This document shows, in pieces, positions 33,986 through 41,068 of a DNA stretch of 47,133 bases (positions within the stretch are counted from its first letter, which is position 1; every line of letters starts with the position of its first letter). The position numbers and the translations under genes were made by a program. The DNA lies in the NCBI GenBank assembly GCA_964577435.1, contig CAZNZD010000006.1, forward strand, positions 1 through 47,133. Reading direction: 5' to 3'. This DNA is from MWDF01 sp964577435 (GTDB taxonomy: Bacteria > Bacillota > DTU025 > MWDF01). The notes below the pieces were generated by a model. The model did not search any database, was not told where the DNA came from, and saw nothing but the letters and a program-made list of their open reading frames with translations.

Positions 33986-34018
33986 GAGGTTACCTCCCGC
34001 GGGCCTTTCCTTCGCGCC

Positions 34019-34456
34019 TTAATGCCCGGAGGTTGCCCCTTCGAGCCCTTGCTTCATCCTTGAGACCATGTCGCGCAGGGACTCCACCTCGGCGTCTGTG
34101 AGCTTGGAGCAGGCGTCGTTCTCCACCGCCTCGATGGCGTTTTTAACGGCTACCTTGATGCCCTCGCCCTTCTCCGTGAGCCTTACCCTGAAGACGCGAA
34201 GGTCCTTCTCGTCGGGAAGCTTGCTTATTAGGCCGGCCTTCTGCAGCCTTCGCAGCATTATGGTCACCGAGGCGGGCTTCAGGTTCATCTTCTCGCCGAG
34301 CCTCTTCTGTGTGAGGCCGTCCTCGTTGAATATGGCGAAGAGCATCGGGGCCTGCCCCGGATGCACGCCCTGCCCCTCAAGGAGCTTCTCAAGCCTTGCC
34401 CTCTTTGCGCGCATGAAACCGCCGATAAGGGTGATAATGCCCTCTTCCCTTCTCAT
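34019..34456 (-). CDS. MarR-family transcriptional regulator (operon 1)
   Basis: Winged-helix regulator of 145 residues. The core (about 28-105) contains LTQKRLGEKMNLKPASVTIMLRRLQKAG (helix-turn-helix) and the wing DEKDLRVFRVRLTEKG. It probably represses its own operon with the two ABC genes and is relieved by a small ligand. ATG 34456 is chosen over the upstream ATG 34510 because GGAGGTG lies five bases before it, while the longer version would run into the promoter. It is paralogous to the regulator at 43081 (shared HPGQAP and LKPA(S/T)(V/I)TIML). Confidence 0.88.
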   Translation of the reverse strand: MRREEGIITLIGGFMRAKRARLEKLLEGQGVHPGQAPMLFAIFNEDGLTQKRLGEKMNLKPASVTIMLRRLQKAGLISKLPDEKDLRVFRVRLTEKGEGIKVAVKNAIEAVENDACSKLTDAEVESLRDMVSRMKQGLEGATSGH

Positions 34457-34469
34457 CAGGCACCTCCGG

Positions 34470-34525
34470 TCGTTATTTAGACGTGTAACAAAAAGGATTA
34501 TAAAACACATCGGCCGCCATGTAAA
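34470..34525 (-). promoter_or_regulatory. Promoter and candidate MarR operator of operon 1
   Basis: On the minus strand TTTACA (34520-34525), 17 bp, then a perfect TATAAT (34497-34502). Just downstream, over the expected transcription start, is an imperfect inverted repeat TTGTTA-N10-TAACGA (34470-34491), a suitable place for autorepression. The promoter is convincing; the operator is inferred. Confidence 0.78.
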
Positions 34526-34565
34526 GAAAGGAGGGCGGAAATCGCCGCAAAACTGCTTTCTGCCG

Positions 34566-35345
34566 CTACTTCCCGTCCTTCCAGTGCTTGGCTATGAAAG
34601 ACAGGGTCAGGCGCTTTGGGGCCAGCGCGCTTGTCGCCGTGACGAAGCGGTTGACGAAGCCAGGTATGACTAGCTCCTTGCCCTTTATGGCGGCATCAGC
34701 AGCAATCCTTGCGGCCGTTCCCGCCTCCAGCATGGTGGCGCGGCCCCAGAAGCCCTGCGCCCTTATCCTGTCGACTGTTATGGGATTTGTGGGTATGCCG
34801 GCCGGGCAGAATGCGGTCGTGGTTATGCCGGTCCCCTTGTTCTCCCAGGCTACGGCCCTTGTGATGTTCATGAGGAAGCGCTTTGAGGAAGAGTATGCAG
34901 CCTTGTAAGGCATGGGGTTTATCGCGGCAAGGCTTGCGATGTTCAGTATGAAGAGCCTCTCGCCCTTCTTATGGGCCCTGATGGCAGATCTCATGAGCTC
35001 GGTCGCCGCCACGACATTGAGCTCCAGTATGCTCTCCAGCCTGTCCAGCGGGATCTCCGAAAGGGGCCCCTCGCTGTCCATGCCGGCGGAGCTTACAAGA
35101 CCTGCCAGGTCCCACCTGCGGGACTCGATGTCGCGGCAGAGCGCCCTTCTCTGGTCCTTCTCGGTGAGGTCGGCGACTACGGTATTAACCTTCACCCCGT
35201 GCATGCAGGAAAGGCCGGATGCAAGGCTTGAGAGCCTCGACTCATCCAGGTCCAGGATCACCATGTCGTATCCCCTTTTGGCGAATTCGTGGCAGAGGCA
35301 CCTGCCAAGGCCTCCTGCCGCCCCTGTGACAAGGACTGAACCCAT
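34566..35345 (-). CDS. Short-chain dehydrogenase/reductase (SDR)
   Basis: Classical SDR of 259 residues. Rossmann motif VTGAAGGLGRCL (about 5-16), Asp-rich second strand VILDLDESR suggesting NAD preference, NNAG-like SSAGMDSEGP, and active site Ser in LNIASLAAINP with YSSSK (Tyr and Lys). Start ATG 35345 has AAGAGGTG six bases upstream; the in-frame GTG nine bases earlier lies inside that site. It is divergent from the SDR gene at 35451 across about 105 bases. Substrate unknown. The C-terminus (RFVTATSALAPKRLTLSF) looks membrane-associating, as in some lipid-active SDRs. Confidence 0.85.
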   Translation of the reverse strand: MGSVLVTGAAGGLGRCLCHEFAKRGYDMVILDLDESRLSSLASGLSCMHGVKVNTVVADLTEKDQRRALCRDIESRRWDLAGLVSSAGMDSEGPLSEIPLDRLESILELNVVAATELMRSAIRAHKKGERLFILNIASLAAINPMPYKAAYSSSKRFLMNITRAVAWENKGTGITTTAFCPAGIPTNPITVDRIRAQGFWGRATMLEAGTAARIAADAAIKGKELVIPGFVNRFVTATSALAPKRLTLSFIAKHWKDGK

Positions 35346-35395
35346 ATTGCGCACCTCTTAAGATAAATCTGGCTTCGATGTCAGCTACAAGGGAT

Positions 35396-35401
35396 TATAA
35401 T
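35396..35401 (+). promoter_or_regulatory. Candidate -10 element in the divergent SDR intergenic region
   Basis: A perfect TATAAT lies 50 bases before the start of the plus-strand SDR gene. No good -35 is found at 16-18 bp, so the site may need an activator, or the match may be by chance. Confidence 0.4.
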
Positions 35402-35450
35402 ACAAGTGGACCTGCGCAACCTAAAGCGCACGGAAAATTCGGAGGTAACA

Positions 35451-36329
35451 ATGCCCGAGACATACAATCCAGCAATAGCCGTGGTCACTGGGGCCACATC
35501 AGGAATAGGAAAGGCTGCGGCCCTCTCTCTTTCGGCAAGCGGCGTCCATGTCATAGGAGTCGGAAGAAACAAGCAGAAGCTCGAAGCCCTCAAGGCTGAG
35601 ATGGCGGCAAAGTCGCCAGGTTCGGAGTTCACGGGCCTTATCTGCGACTTCGGGTCCTTGAAGCAGGTGCGGGATCTGGCCGAAAGCATCAAGGCAGTAT
35701 TGAGGCAGAAGTCGGAAGGCAGGCTCGACTGCCTTTTAAACGTTGCCGGCCAGTTCGTAAGCTGGCACTCCACCACCGCGGAAGGCTACGAGACGCAGTT
35801 TGCCGTAAATCACCTGGCGCCGTTCCTTCTTACTAATCTCCTGCTCGATAACCTATGCGGGCATCCTTCAAGAGTGATAACGGTGAGCTCGGAGTCCCAC
35901 TACCACGCATGGATCAAGTGGAATGACGTTATGCAGAACAGGTTCTACAACCCGCTGTTCGCCTACATGCAGTCGAAGCTCGCCAACGTACTGTTCACTT
36001 ATGAGCTTAACAGGCGCTTCGGGGATGAATGCGGCCTAAGGGCATATGCCGTGTCCCCGGGGCTCGTGAATACCGACATCGCGCTTAAGAACTCCATGGG
36101 GGTGTCAAGGCTTGTCTGGCTTCTGAGGAAAGGCAGGGGCAAGAGCCCCGAGGAGGGGGCAAGGACCTGCATCTACCTTGCGACCGAGAGGCAGATACCT
36201 GCGCCGCTTGAGCCGTACTGGGAGGACTGCGCGCCCTGCAGGCACAGCAGGAGATCGAAGGACCCTGATTACGCAGGAAGGCTTTGGGATCTGTCCGAAA
36301 GGCTTACAGGCCTAAAGACCGGCAACTAA
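35451..36329 (+). CDS. Short-chain dehydrogenase/reductase (retinol-dehydrogenase-like)
   Basis: SDR of 292 residues. Motif VTGATSGIGKAAAL (about 9-22), GVGRNKQKL after the second strand (Arg/Lys pointing to NADP), NVAGQF for NNAG, Ser in ITVSSESHYH and the active site YMQSK. Closest in character to retinol dehydrogenase/WW-domain-oxidoreductase-like SDRs (AVNHLAPFLLTNLLLDNL). Start ATG 35451 directly follows GGAGGTAACA; the open frame upstream to 35406 lacks such a site. Terminated at 36436-36470. The oxidised or reduced metabolite is unknown. Confidence 0.85.
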   Translation: MPETYNPAIAVVTGATSGIGKAAALSLSASGVHVIGVGRNKQKLEALKAEMAAKSPGSEFTGLICDFGSLKQVRDLAESIKAVLRQKSEGRLDCLLNVAGQFVSWHSTTAEGYETQFAVNHLAPFLLTNLLLDNLCGHPSRVITVSSESHYHAWIKWNDVMQNRFYNPLFAYMQSKLANVLFTYELNRRFGDECGLRAYAVSPGLVNTDIALKNSMGVSRLVWLLRKGRGKSPEEGARTCIYLATERQIPAPLEPYWEDCAPCRHSRRSKDPDYAGRLWDLSERLTGLKTGN

Positions 36330-36435
36330 GCCCTCCGCCTCCGCTGATCAAGATAAAGCCTGTGATGGCCTCCTTTCTGACGATAGTCTGGTCTGAGTTG
36401 GCTGCATAAACTACAATAGCTGCATAGGCCATATG

Positions 36436-36470
36436 CCGGGGTTCCTGTTGAAGGACCCCGGACTTCTTTT
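36436..36470 (+). terminator. Terminator after plus-strand SDR gene
   Basis: Nine-bp stem with one G-T wobble (36436-36444 with 36453-36461), eight-base loop, then ACTTCTTTTTGC on the plus strand. The 66 bases that follow up to the next ribosome binding site are AT-rich and may hold the promoter of the lipoprotein genes (TTGTAT at 36487, TAGAAT at 36512), with spacing of 19 bp. Confidence 0.8.
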
Positions 36471-36550
36471 TGCTGTCGCTTACGATTTGTATAGGATTAT
36501 GAATATTTCCATAGAATAATATTTAGTTTATCAATGGAAGGAGGGATACC

Positions 36551-37232
36551 ATGAGGTCCAGGACAATATTGCTGCTCCAAACCGCCATCTTGATTGCCGC
36601 GACGCTTTCCGGCTGCTTCGGGAAGTCCTATACCTTCAGCTTCGCCATTGAGCAGGACTTAGCGAACGCTGAGGGCGAGTGGATCCTCGAGCACGATGTC
36701 TGCGAGTTCGAGCCGCTCGGGCTTAACATGCAGGATGCCAATGTGTGCTCCCCCGTTACGGTTCGGCGGCAACTTCACAATGACTGTGCTGTTCTGGCTG
36801 AGGACCGCGGCGGATCACAGGTATTCGTTCGGCATATCGCTCGGCGACGGGACATGGCATGACACCACGGAAAACGACATCCACATGGAGGTTTATGAGG
36901 TCGGCGGCACAGGCGAAGGATACGAGTTCTGGGACCATGACCAGGATGAGGTATCTTACGAGCACTGCGACATAGTGGGCTATCTTCCTGGGCTCAACAG
37001 AAATGGGCTTAACGTCTGGATAGTAAGGAAGGTGGGCGACCACTTCTACGTCTCGGTTAATGGCACCTCGATCATCGATTTCGATATCGTTCATTACAAC
37101 TCAGACTGGTTCGGCCCCAACATCTACGCTTTCAATGTGAATCCTTTGGATTCCGACTACGGCTTCGTGCTACAAAGCGTAAGGGTACGCTACAGCGACC
37201 CTACTTCGCCTATGCCTGTAGGGAGCATCTAA
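36551..37232 (+). pseudogene. Small lipoprotein 1, coding frame broken by a one-base shift
   Basis: Lipoprotein with signal peptide and lipobox LSGC (Cys22), followed by YTFSFAIEQDLANAEGEW. The frame continues intact to about base 36750 and is then lost, ending at 36862. In the next frame the family sequence resumes immediately (LRFGGNFTMTVLFWL, FGISLGDGTWHDTTEND) and runs to 37232. Deleting one base near 36742-36755, for instance in the C5 run 36750-36754, restores a protein of about 226 residues colinear with the genes at 37260 and 38436. There are no further stops, so the event is very recent, is an assembly error, or is bypassed by slippage. SD AAGGAGGG five bases before ATG. Function unknown. 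Confidence 0.75.
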
Positions 37233-37259
37233 GAATCACTGGCTGGAAGGAGGAGAATC

Positions 37260-37938
37260 ATGAGACTGAGGATTGCATTGGCAGCTCTAGTCATAGCCGC
37301 CCTGGTGCTTATCGCCGGCTGCGAACCTAAGGTCTACTTCTTCAGCTTCAAAGTGGAGCAGGATCTGGAGAACACCGAGGGGGGAATGGACCCTCGAAGA
37401 CGACGATGCCGACTTCAACGAGGACGGCCTGAACATCCAAGAGGGCAACGTCGCCTGTCCGTTGAGGTTCTCGGGCGATCTAACGATGACAGTGAGGTTC
37501 TACCTGAACGTGGACGATTCCCACGAGTACTATTTCGGGATATCGCTTGGAGACGGCACCTGGTACGGCTCGACCGAAAACGACCTGCATGTGGAGGTTG
37601 AGCATTGCGGAGGCGATGACGAGCGCTATGTGGTGTATGACCATGACCAGGATGAAGTCGAGTACTGGCATTACGATGAGGATGCGACGCTTCCTGGCCT
37701 GAACCGTGATGGGCTGAACATCTGGGTCCTGACCAAGGTGGGAAGGCATGTCACTATCTCCGTCAACGATACGGAGTTTGCGGATTTCATCTTGAAGGAG
37801 TATAACTCGCGCTGGTTCGGCCCCAACCTCTACGGCGAGTGGTATGATACCAAGGATTTCGATTACGGCTTCACCATTGAAAGCGTGGAGGTGCAGTATA
37901 AGGGGTCATCCTCACCTATGCCGATAGACTTACCGTAG
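37260..37938 (+). pseudogene. Small lipoprotein 2, coding frame broken by a one-base shift
   Basis: Second tandem lipoprotein, 27 bases after the first, with AAGGAGGAG upstream of ATG. Signal peptide with lipobox IAGC (Cys21), then VYFFSFKVEQDLENTEG. At the G6 run 37379-37384 the frame shifts; removing one G restores GEWTLEDDDADFNEDGLN and joins perfectly to the downstream frame (LRFSGDLTMTVRFYLN, DSRWFGPN-like NSRWFGPNLYGEW), ending SSPMPIDLP. Restored length about 225 residues. It is very similar to gene 1 in the middle (FGISLGDGTW, TEND, YDHDQDEV). As in gene 1, nothing else is broken. Function unknown. Confidence 0.75.
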
Positions 37939-37970
37939 TATGAAGGCAATCATCTAGATCAGGCAGTAAC

Positions 37971-38004
37971 AAAACGGAGGCATTCCAATAGGGGCCTCCG
38001 TTTT
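37971..38004. terminator. Bidirectional terminator after lipoprotein 2
   Basis: Perfect 11-bp stem AAAACGGAGGC/GCCTCCGTTTT (37971-37981 with 37994-38004) with a 12-base loop; A- and T-rich stem ends on both sides make it usable in either direction. Confidence 0.85.
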
Positions 38005-38040
38005 ATTCGCCAAGGTCTTCTCATCGGTTTCCGCTGTGAC

Positions 38041-38312
38041 TGGCTCTTCCTTCCGGAAGGCTGGCTCAATACCATCGGAATGGTGGCTCTATCTGCCGGA
38101 AGCCTAGTTTAGATGGCATGTTACGATCAACTGAGCCACCGTCCGGCCAAGAGAGCCACCTTGAAAAGTGACTTAGCTCGTCAGTTGATGACAAATATCA
38201 TATCGCTTCTAGTAGATAGCATGGCTCCTTGCGTGGATTGGCAGTTACAGAAGCTCAAGGGCTGGCTCTGCGACGCGCGTCAGATGGCTCCGACATCCCG
38301 CGCCGGCGGCTC
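38041..38312. repeat. Array of TGGCTC repeats at 20-22 bp spacing, possible relic of IS21-type element ends
   Basis: TGGCTC on the plus strand begins at 38041, 38062 and 38084; inverted GAGCCA sits at 38133-38138 and 38153-38158; plus-strand copies return at 38222, 38263 and 38285, with a CGGCTC at 38307. Successive spacings are 21, 22, 20, 41 (two units), 22 and 22. The better units share a second block, TGGCTC then about seven bases then CCGGAA. From memory this resembles the multiple internal repeats (TGGCTCA...CCGGAAT) near the ends of IS21-family elements. No transposase frame lies between, so it would be a relic or solo ends. A regulator-binding array is the alternative. Confidence 0.5.
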
Positions 38313-38435
38313 CCGTTTGCCGCTGCAGCAGCTAGGAGCTCCTATGAACTGTCTTCCAAGCAGTTCATAATAACTTACAGGAATTCCTATCTTCTTACAG
38401 AAATGAATCTATATCGAATAGAAAGGAGCGCTTAA
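38313..38435. other. Upstream region of lipoprotein 3
   Basis: Contains the palindrome TAGGAGCTCCTA (38333-38344) and an inverted repeat ATGAACTG/CAGTTCAT (38344-38351 with 38361-38368, nine-base loop). An AT-rich stretch with two TTACAG copies follows. A promoter for the gene at 38436 is likely here, but no clear -35/-10 pair can be picked. Confidence 0.4.
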
Positions 38436-39107
38436 ATGAAACACCGCTATATACTTGCAGTTCTCCTGTTGCTGGCAATGTCGGCATTCACCGCAGGATG
38501 CAAAGGGGAATACTTCTTCAGCTTCAAGGTCGAGCAGTCTCTAGGCGACGGCAAGGGCGAATGGATCATGGAGAACGACGATTACGGCTTCGTGCCAGAT
38601 GGCCTAGGGATGCAGGACGCAAACGCTGCCTGCCCCAAGAGGTTCTCAGGCGATTTCACTGCGACCTTCCTGTTCCGCTTGAACATCGACGGCGCTCACA
38701 GGCACACATTCGGCATCGCCTTCTCAGACTACACCTTCTACTCCAGCCCGACGAACTCGCTGGAAATCGAGTTTTTCAATGCGCACGGCGACTCCGGCAC
38801 ATATACGATAACGGAGAGCGCCACCGGGATAGGGTCTACGACACATCATCCCGTCGCCGACATTCCAGCCTTCGACATCGACGGGCTAAACGAGCTCGTG
38901 GTGGAGAAGGTCGGTGACACCTTCACCATATACCTCGATGATGCCTTATGGTGCACTTTCACGTTGGAGAAATATGATTCAAGGTGGTTCGGCCCCAACC
39001 TTTTCATATACAACCTCGATGCGCAGAACGCATCCTACGGGCTCGCCTTCGAAAGCCTCAAGGTCGAGTACAATGGATCGGTCTCCGGCACGGAGATAAA
39101 CATCTGA
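38436..39107 (+). CDS. Small lipoprotein 3, intact member of the family
   Basis: Lipoprotein of 223 residues and the only uninterrupted member of the three-gene run. Signal peptide with lipobox TAGC (Cys22), then KGEYFFSFKVEQSLGDGKGEW. Family landmarks: GLGMQDANAACPKRFSGDF, FRLNIDGAHRHTFGIAF, the DGLNELVVEKVGDTFTIYLDD segment, KYDSRWFGPNLFIYN and the terminal FESLKVEYNGS. Alternating hydrophobic pattern suggests an all-beta sandwich like laminin-G/3-keto-disaccharide-hydrolase domains, but no catalytic signature is seen. SD AAAGGAG is present. Probably displayed on a membrane surface. Function unknown. Confidence 0.8.
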   Translation: MKHRYILAVLLLLAMSAFTAGCKGEYFFSFKVEQSLGDGKGEWIMENDDYGFVPDGLGMQDANAACPKRFSGDFTATFLFRLNIDGAHRHTFGIAFSDYTFYSSPTNSLEIEFFNAHGDSGTYTITESATGIGSTTHHPVADIPAFDIDGLNELVVEKVGDTFTIYLDDALWCTFTLEKYDSRWFGPNLFIYNLDAQNASYGLAFESLKVEYNGSVSGTEINI

Positions 39108-39113
39108 CAGATG

Positions 39114-39146
39114 AAAAACGGGGGCCCAATTCCTCGGGCCCCCGTT
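39114..39146 (-). terminator. Terminator between lipoprotein 3 and ABC operon 2
   Basis: Perfect 11-bp stem (39117-39127 AACGGGGGCCC with 39136-39146 GGGCCCCCGTT), eight-base loop. On the minus strand the stem runs into TTTTTC, so it ends the ABC operon 2 transcript; it may also stop plus-strand reading from the lipoprotein gene. Confidence 0.88.
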
Positions 39147-39166
39147 CCCATGCAGTTATCTCTTGC

Positions 39167-41068
39167 CTAAGCTACAAGCCCCGTCTCGAACTGGCTGTTG
39201 TACAGGTTGGCGTAGAAGCCGCCCTTCTTCAAGAGCTCCTCATGCCTTCCCTGCTCCACGATGTCACCGTTGTTCATGACGAGGATCAGGTCCGCGTCCT
39301 TGATGGTCGAGAGCCTGTGGGCGATTATGAAGCTCGTGCGCCCCTTCATTAGGTTCTCCATCGCCCTCTGTATCAAGACCTCGGTTCTGGTGTCTACAGA
39401 GCTCGTCGCCTCGTCGAGGATGAGGATCTTCGGGTCCGCCAGTATTGCCCTTGCGATGGTGAGAAGCTGCTTCTCGCCCTGGCTGACGTTGCTGGCCTCC
39501 TCGTTTAGCACCATGTTGTAGCCATCAGGGAGCGTCTTCACGAACCTGTGCACGTGGGCAGCCTTCGCAGCCTCCTTCACCTCTTCGTCGGTGGCCTCCT
39601 GGCGGCCGTACCTGATGTTGTCCATTATCGTGCCGTTGAAGAGCCATGTGTCCTGCAGCACCATCCCGAAGGCGCGCCTTAGCTCGTCCCTCCTGAACTT
39701 CCTTATGTCGATGCCGTCAAGTAGGATGCTTCCGTCCTGCACGTCGTAGAAGCGCATCAGAAGCTTCACTATGGTGGTCTTGCCAGCCCCTGTAGGGCCA
39801 ACTATCGCGATCCTCTCGCCCCTTCTCACCTTTGCGCTGAAGTCATTGATTATGGTCTTGCCGGGATCGTAGCCGAAGTGCACGTCAGAGAACTCGACGT
39901 CGCCGCTGATGGTCTCGACCGATGCTGGCTGCTCATCATCCTTGACCTCCTCTGCGCCCTCCAGGAACTCGAAGACGCGCTCTGCCGCAGCCGCGGTCGA
40001 CTGCAGGATGTTCGCCGTCTGGGCGACCTGGGCGACGGGCTGGGTGAACGAGCGCACGTACTGAATGAATGCGAGGATGTCTCCCACCTGTATCGCCTTC
40101 TTCACCGCAAGCCAGCCGCCTATGATGGCGATTAGGACATAGCCGAGGTTACCTATGAAGCTTATTACGGGGAACATCATCCCCGACAGGAACTGCGACA
40201 TCCAGGCCGACCCGTAGAGCTCCTTGTTGATGGTATTGAAGCCCTTTACTGTCTTCTCCTCGGCGTTGAAGGCCTTCATGATCCTGTGCCCGCCGTAGAC
40301 CTCCTCGACTTTGCCGTTTAAGTGGCCCAGGTACTCCTGCTGCTTCTTGAAGTACTTCTGCGACTGCTTGATGATGGTCATCATGAACACCGCGGAAAGC
40401 GGCATTATGATAATCGAGGCCGCTGTCATGGTGAAGCTTATCGTAAGCATCATGACGAGCACGCCGATTAGCGTCGTCACGGACGTCACTATCTGTGACA
40501 TGCTCTGGTTCAGCGTCTGGCTCACTGTGTCTACGTCGTTTGTCACCCTGGAGAGTATCTCCCCGTGGGTGGTCTTGTCGAAGTAGCTCATGGGGAGCCT
40601 GTTTATCTTCTCGGAGATGTCCTTTCTCATGTTGTAGGATATCTTCTGCGCGACGCCTGCCATTATGAAGTTCTGTATGAAGGCGAAGGCGGAGCTTATC
40701 GCATATAGCCCTACCAGCATGAGAAGCGTGTTGCCTATGGAGACGAAGTCTATGCCGGCACCCTCGACCCCGGAGAGCTTCGCCATGACGCCCTCGAAGA
40801 GCTTCGTGGTCGCCCTGCCCAGTATCTTGGGGCCGACTATCGAAAACGTAGCGCTCGCCACTGCGAAGAGGAGCACAATTCCTATAAGTATCCTGTATGG
40901 CTTGACGAGGCCGAAGATCTTCCTCCAGGTGCCCTTGAAGTCCTTCGCCTTGCCGCCCGCCATGCCTCCCATGTGGCCTCCGCCCATGGGGCCGCCGCCC
41001 ATAGGACCCCTTCCGCCGCCGGGACCCGGCCTGAACTGCTGCTGGTTCTCGTTTCTCTGCTCGCTCAT
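39167..41068 (-). CDS. ABC exporter subunit with consensus Walker B (operon 2, second subunit)
   Basis: Half-size ABC exporter of 633 residues. A Gly/Met/Pro-rich N-terminal extension (about 15-40, GPMGGG repeated) precedes the six-helix membrane domain (about 55-350) and NBD (about 385-630). Walker A GPTGAGKTT (about 421), signature VSQGEKQLL (about 527, far from LSGGQ), Walker B ILILDEATS with Glu, H-loop IAHRLST. The motif set equals that of the second subunit of operon 1, so the two operons are paralogous. The start ATG overlaps the upstream gene's stop (ATGA). Substrate unknown. Confidence 0.88.
   Translation of the reverse strand: MSEQRNENQQQFRPGPGGGRGPMGGGPMGGGHMGGMAGGKAKDFKGTWRKIFGLVKPYRILIGIVLLFAVASATFSIVGPKILGRATTKLFEGVMAKLSGVEGAGIDFVSIGNTLLMLVGLYAISSAFAFIQNFIMAGVAQKISYNMRKDISEKINRLPMSYFDKTTHGEILSRVTNDVDTVSQTLNQSMSQIVTSVTTLIGVLVMMLTISFTMTAASIIIMPLSAVFMMTIIKQSQKYFKKQQEYLGHLNGKVEEVYGGHRIMKAFNAEEKTVKGFNTINKELYGSAWMSQFLSGMMFPVISFIGNLGYVLIAIIGGWLAVKKAIQVGDILAFIQYVRSFTQPVAQVAQTANILQSTAAAAERVFEFLEGAEEVKDDEQPASVETISGDVEFSDVHFGYDPGKTIINDFSAKVRRGERIAIVGPTGAGKTTIVKLLMRFYDVQDGSILLDGIDIRKFRRDELRRAFGMVLQDTWLFNGTIMDNIRYGRQEATDEEVKEAAKAAHVHRFVKTLPDGYNMVLNEEASNVSQGEKQLLTIARAILADPKILILDEATSSVDTRTEVLIQRAMENLMKGRTSFIIAHRLSTIKDADLILVMNNGDIVEQGRHEELLKKGGFYANLYNSQFETGLVA

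Noticed and set aside
38041..38312. CRISPR array
   Set aside because: The conserved unit is only six bases plus a loose second block, copies occur in both orientations, and the 20-22 bp steps leave no spacer of the right size; no cas genes are present.
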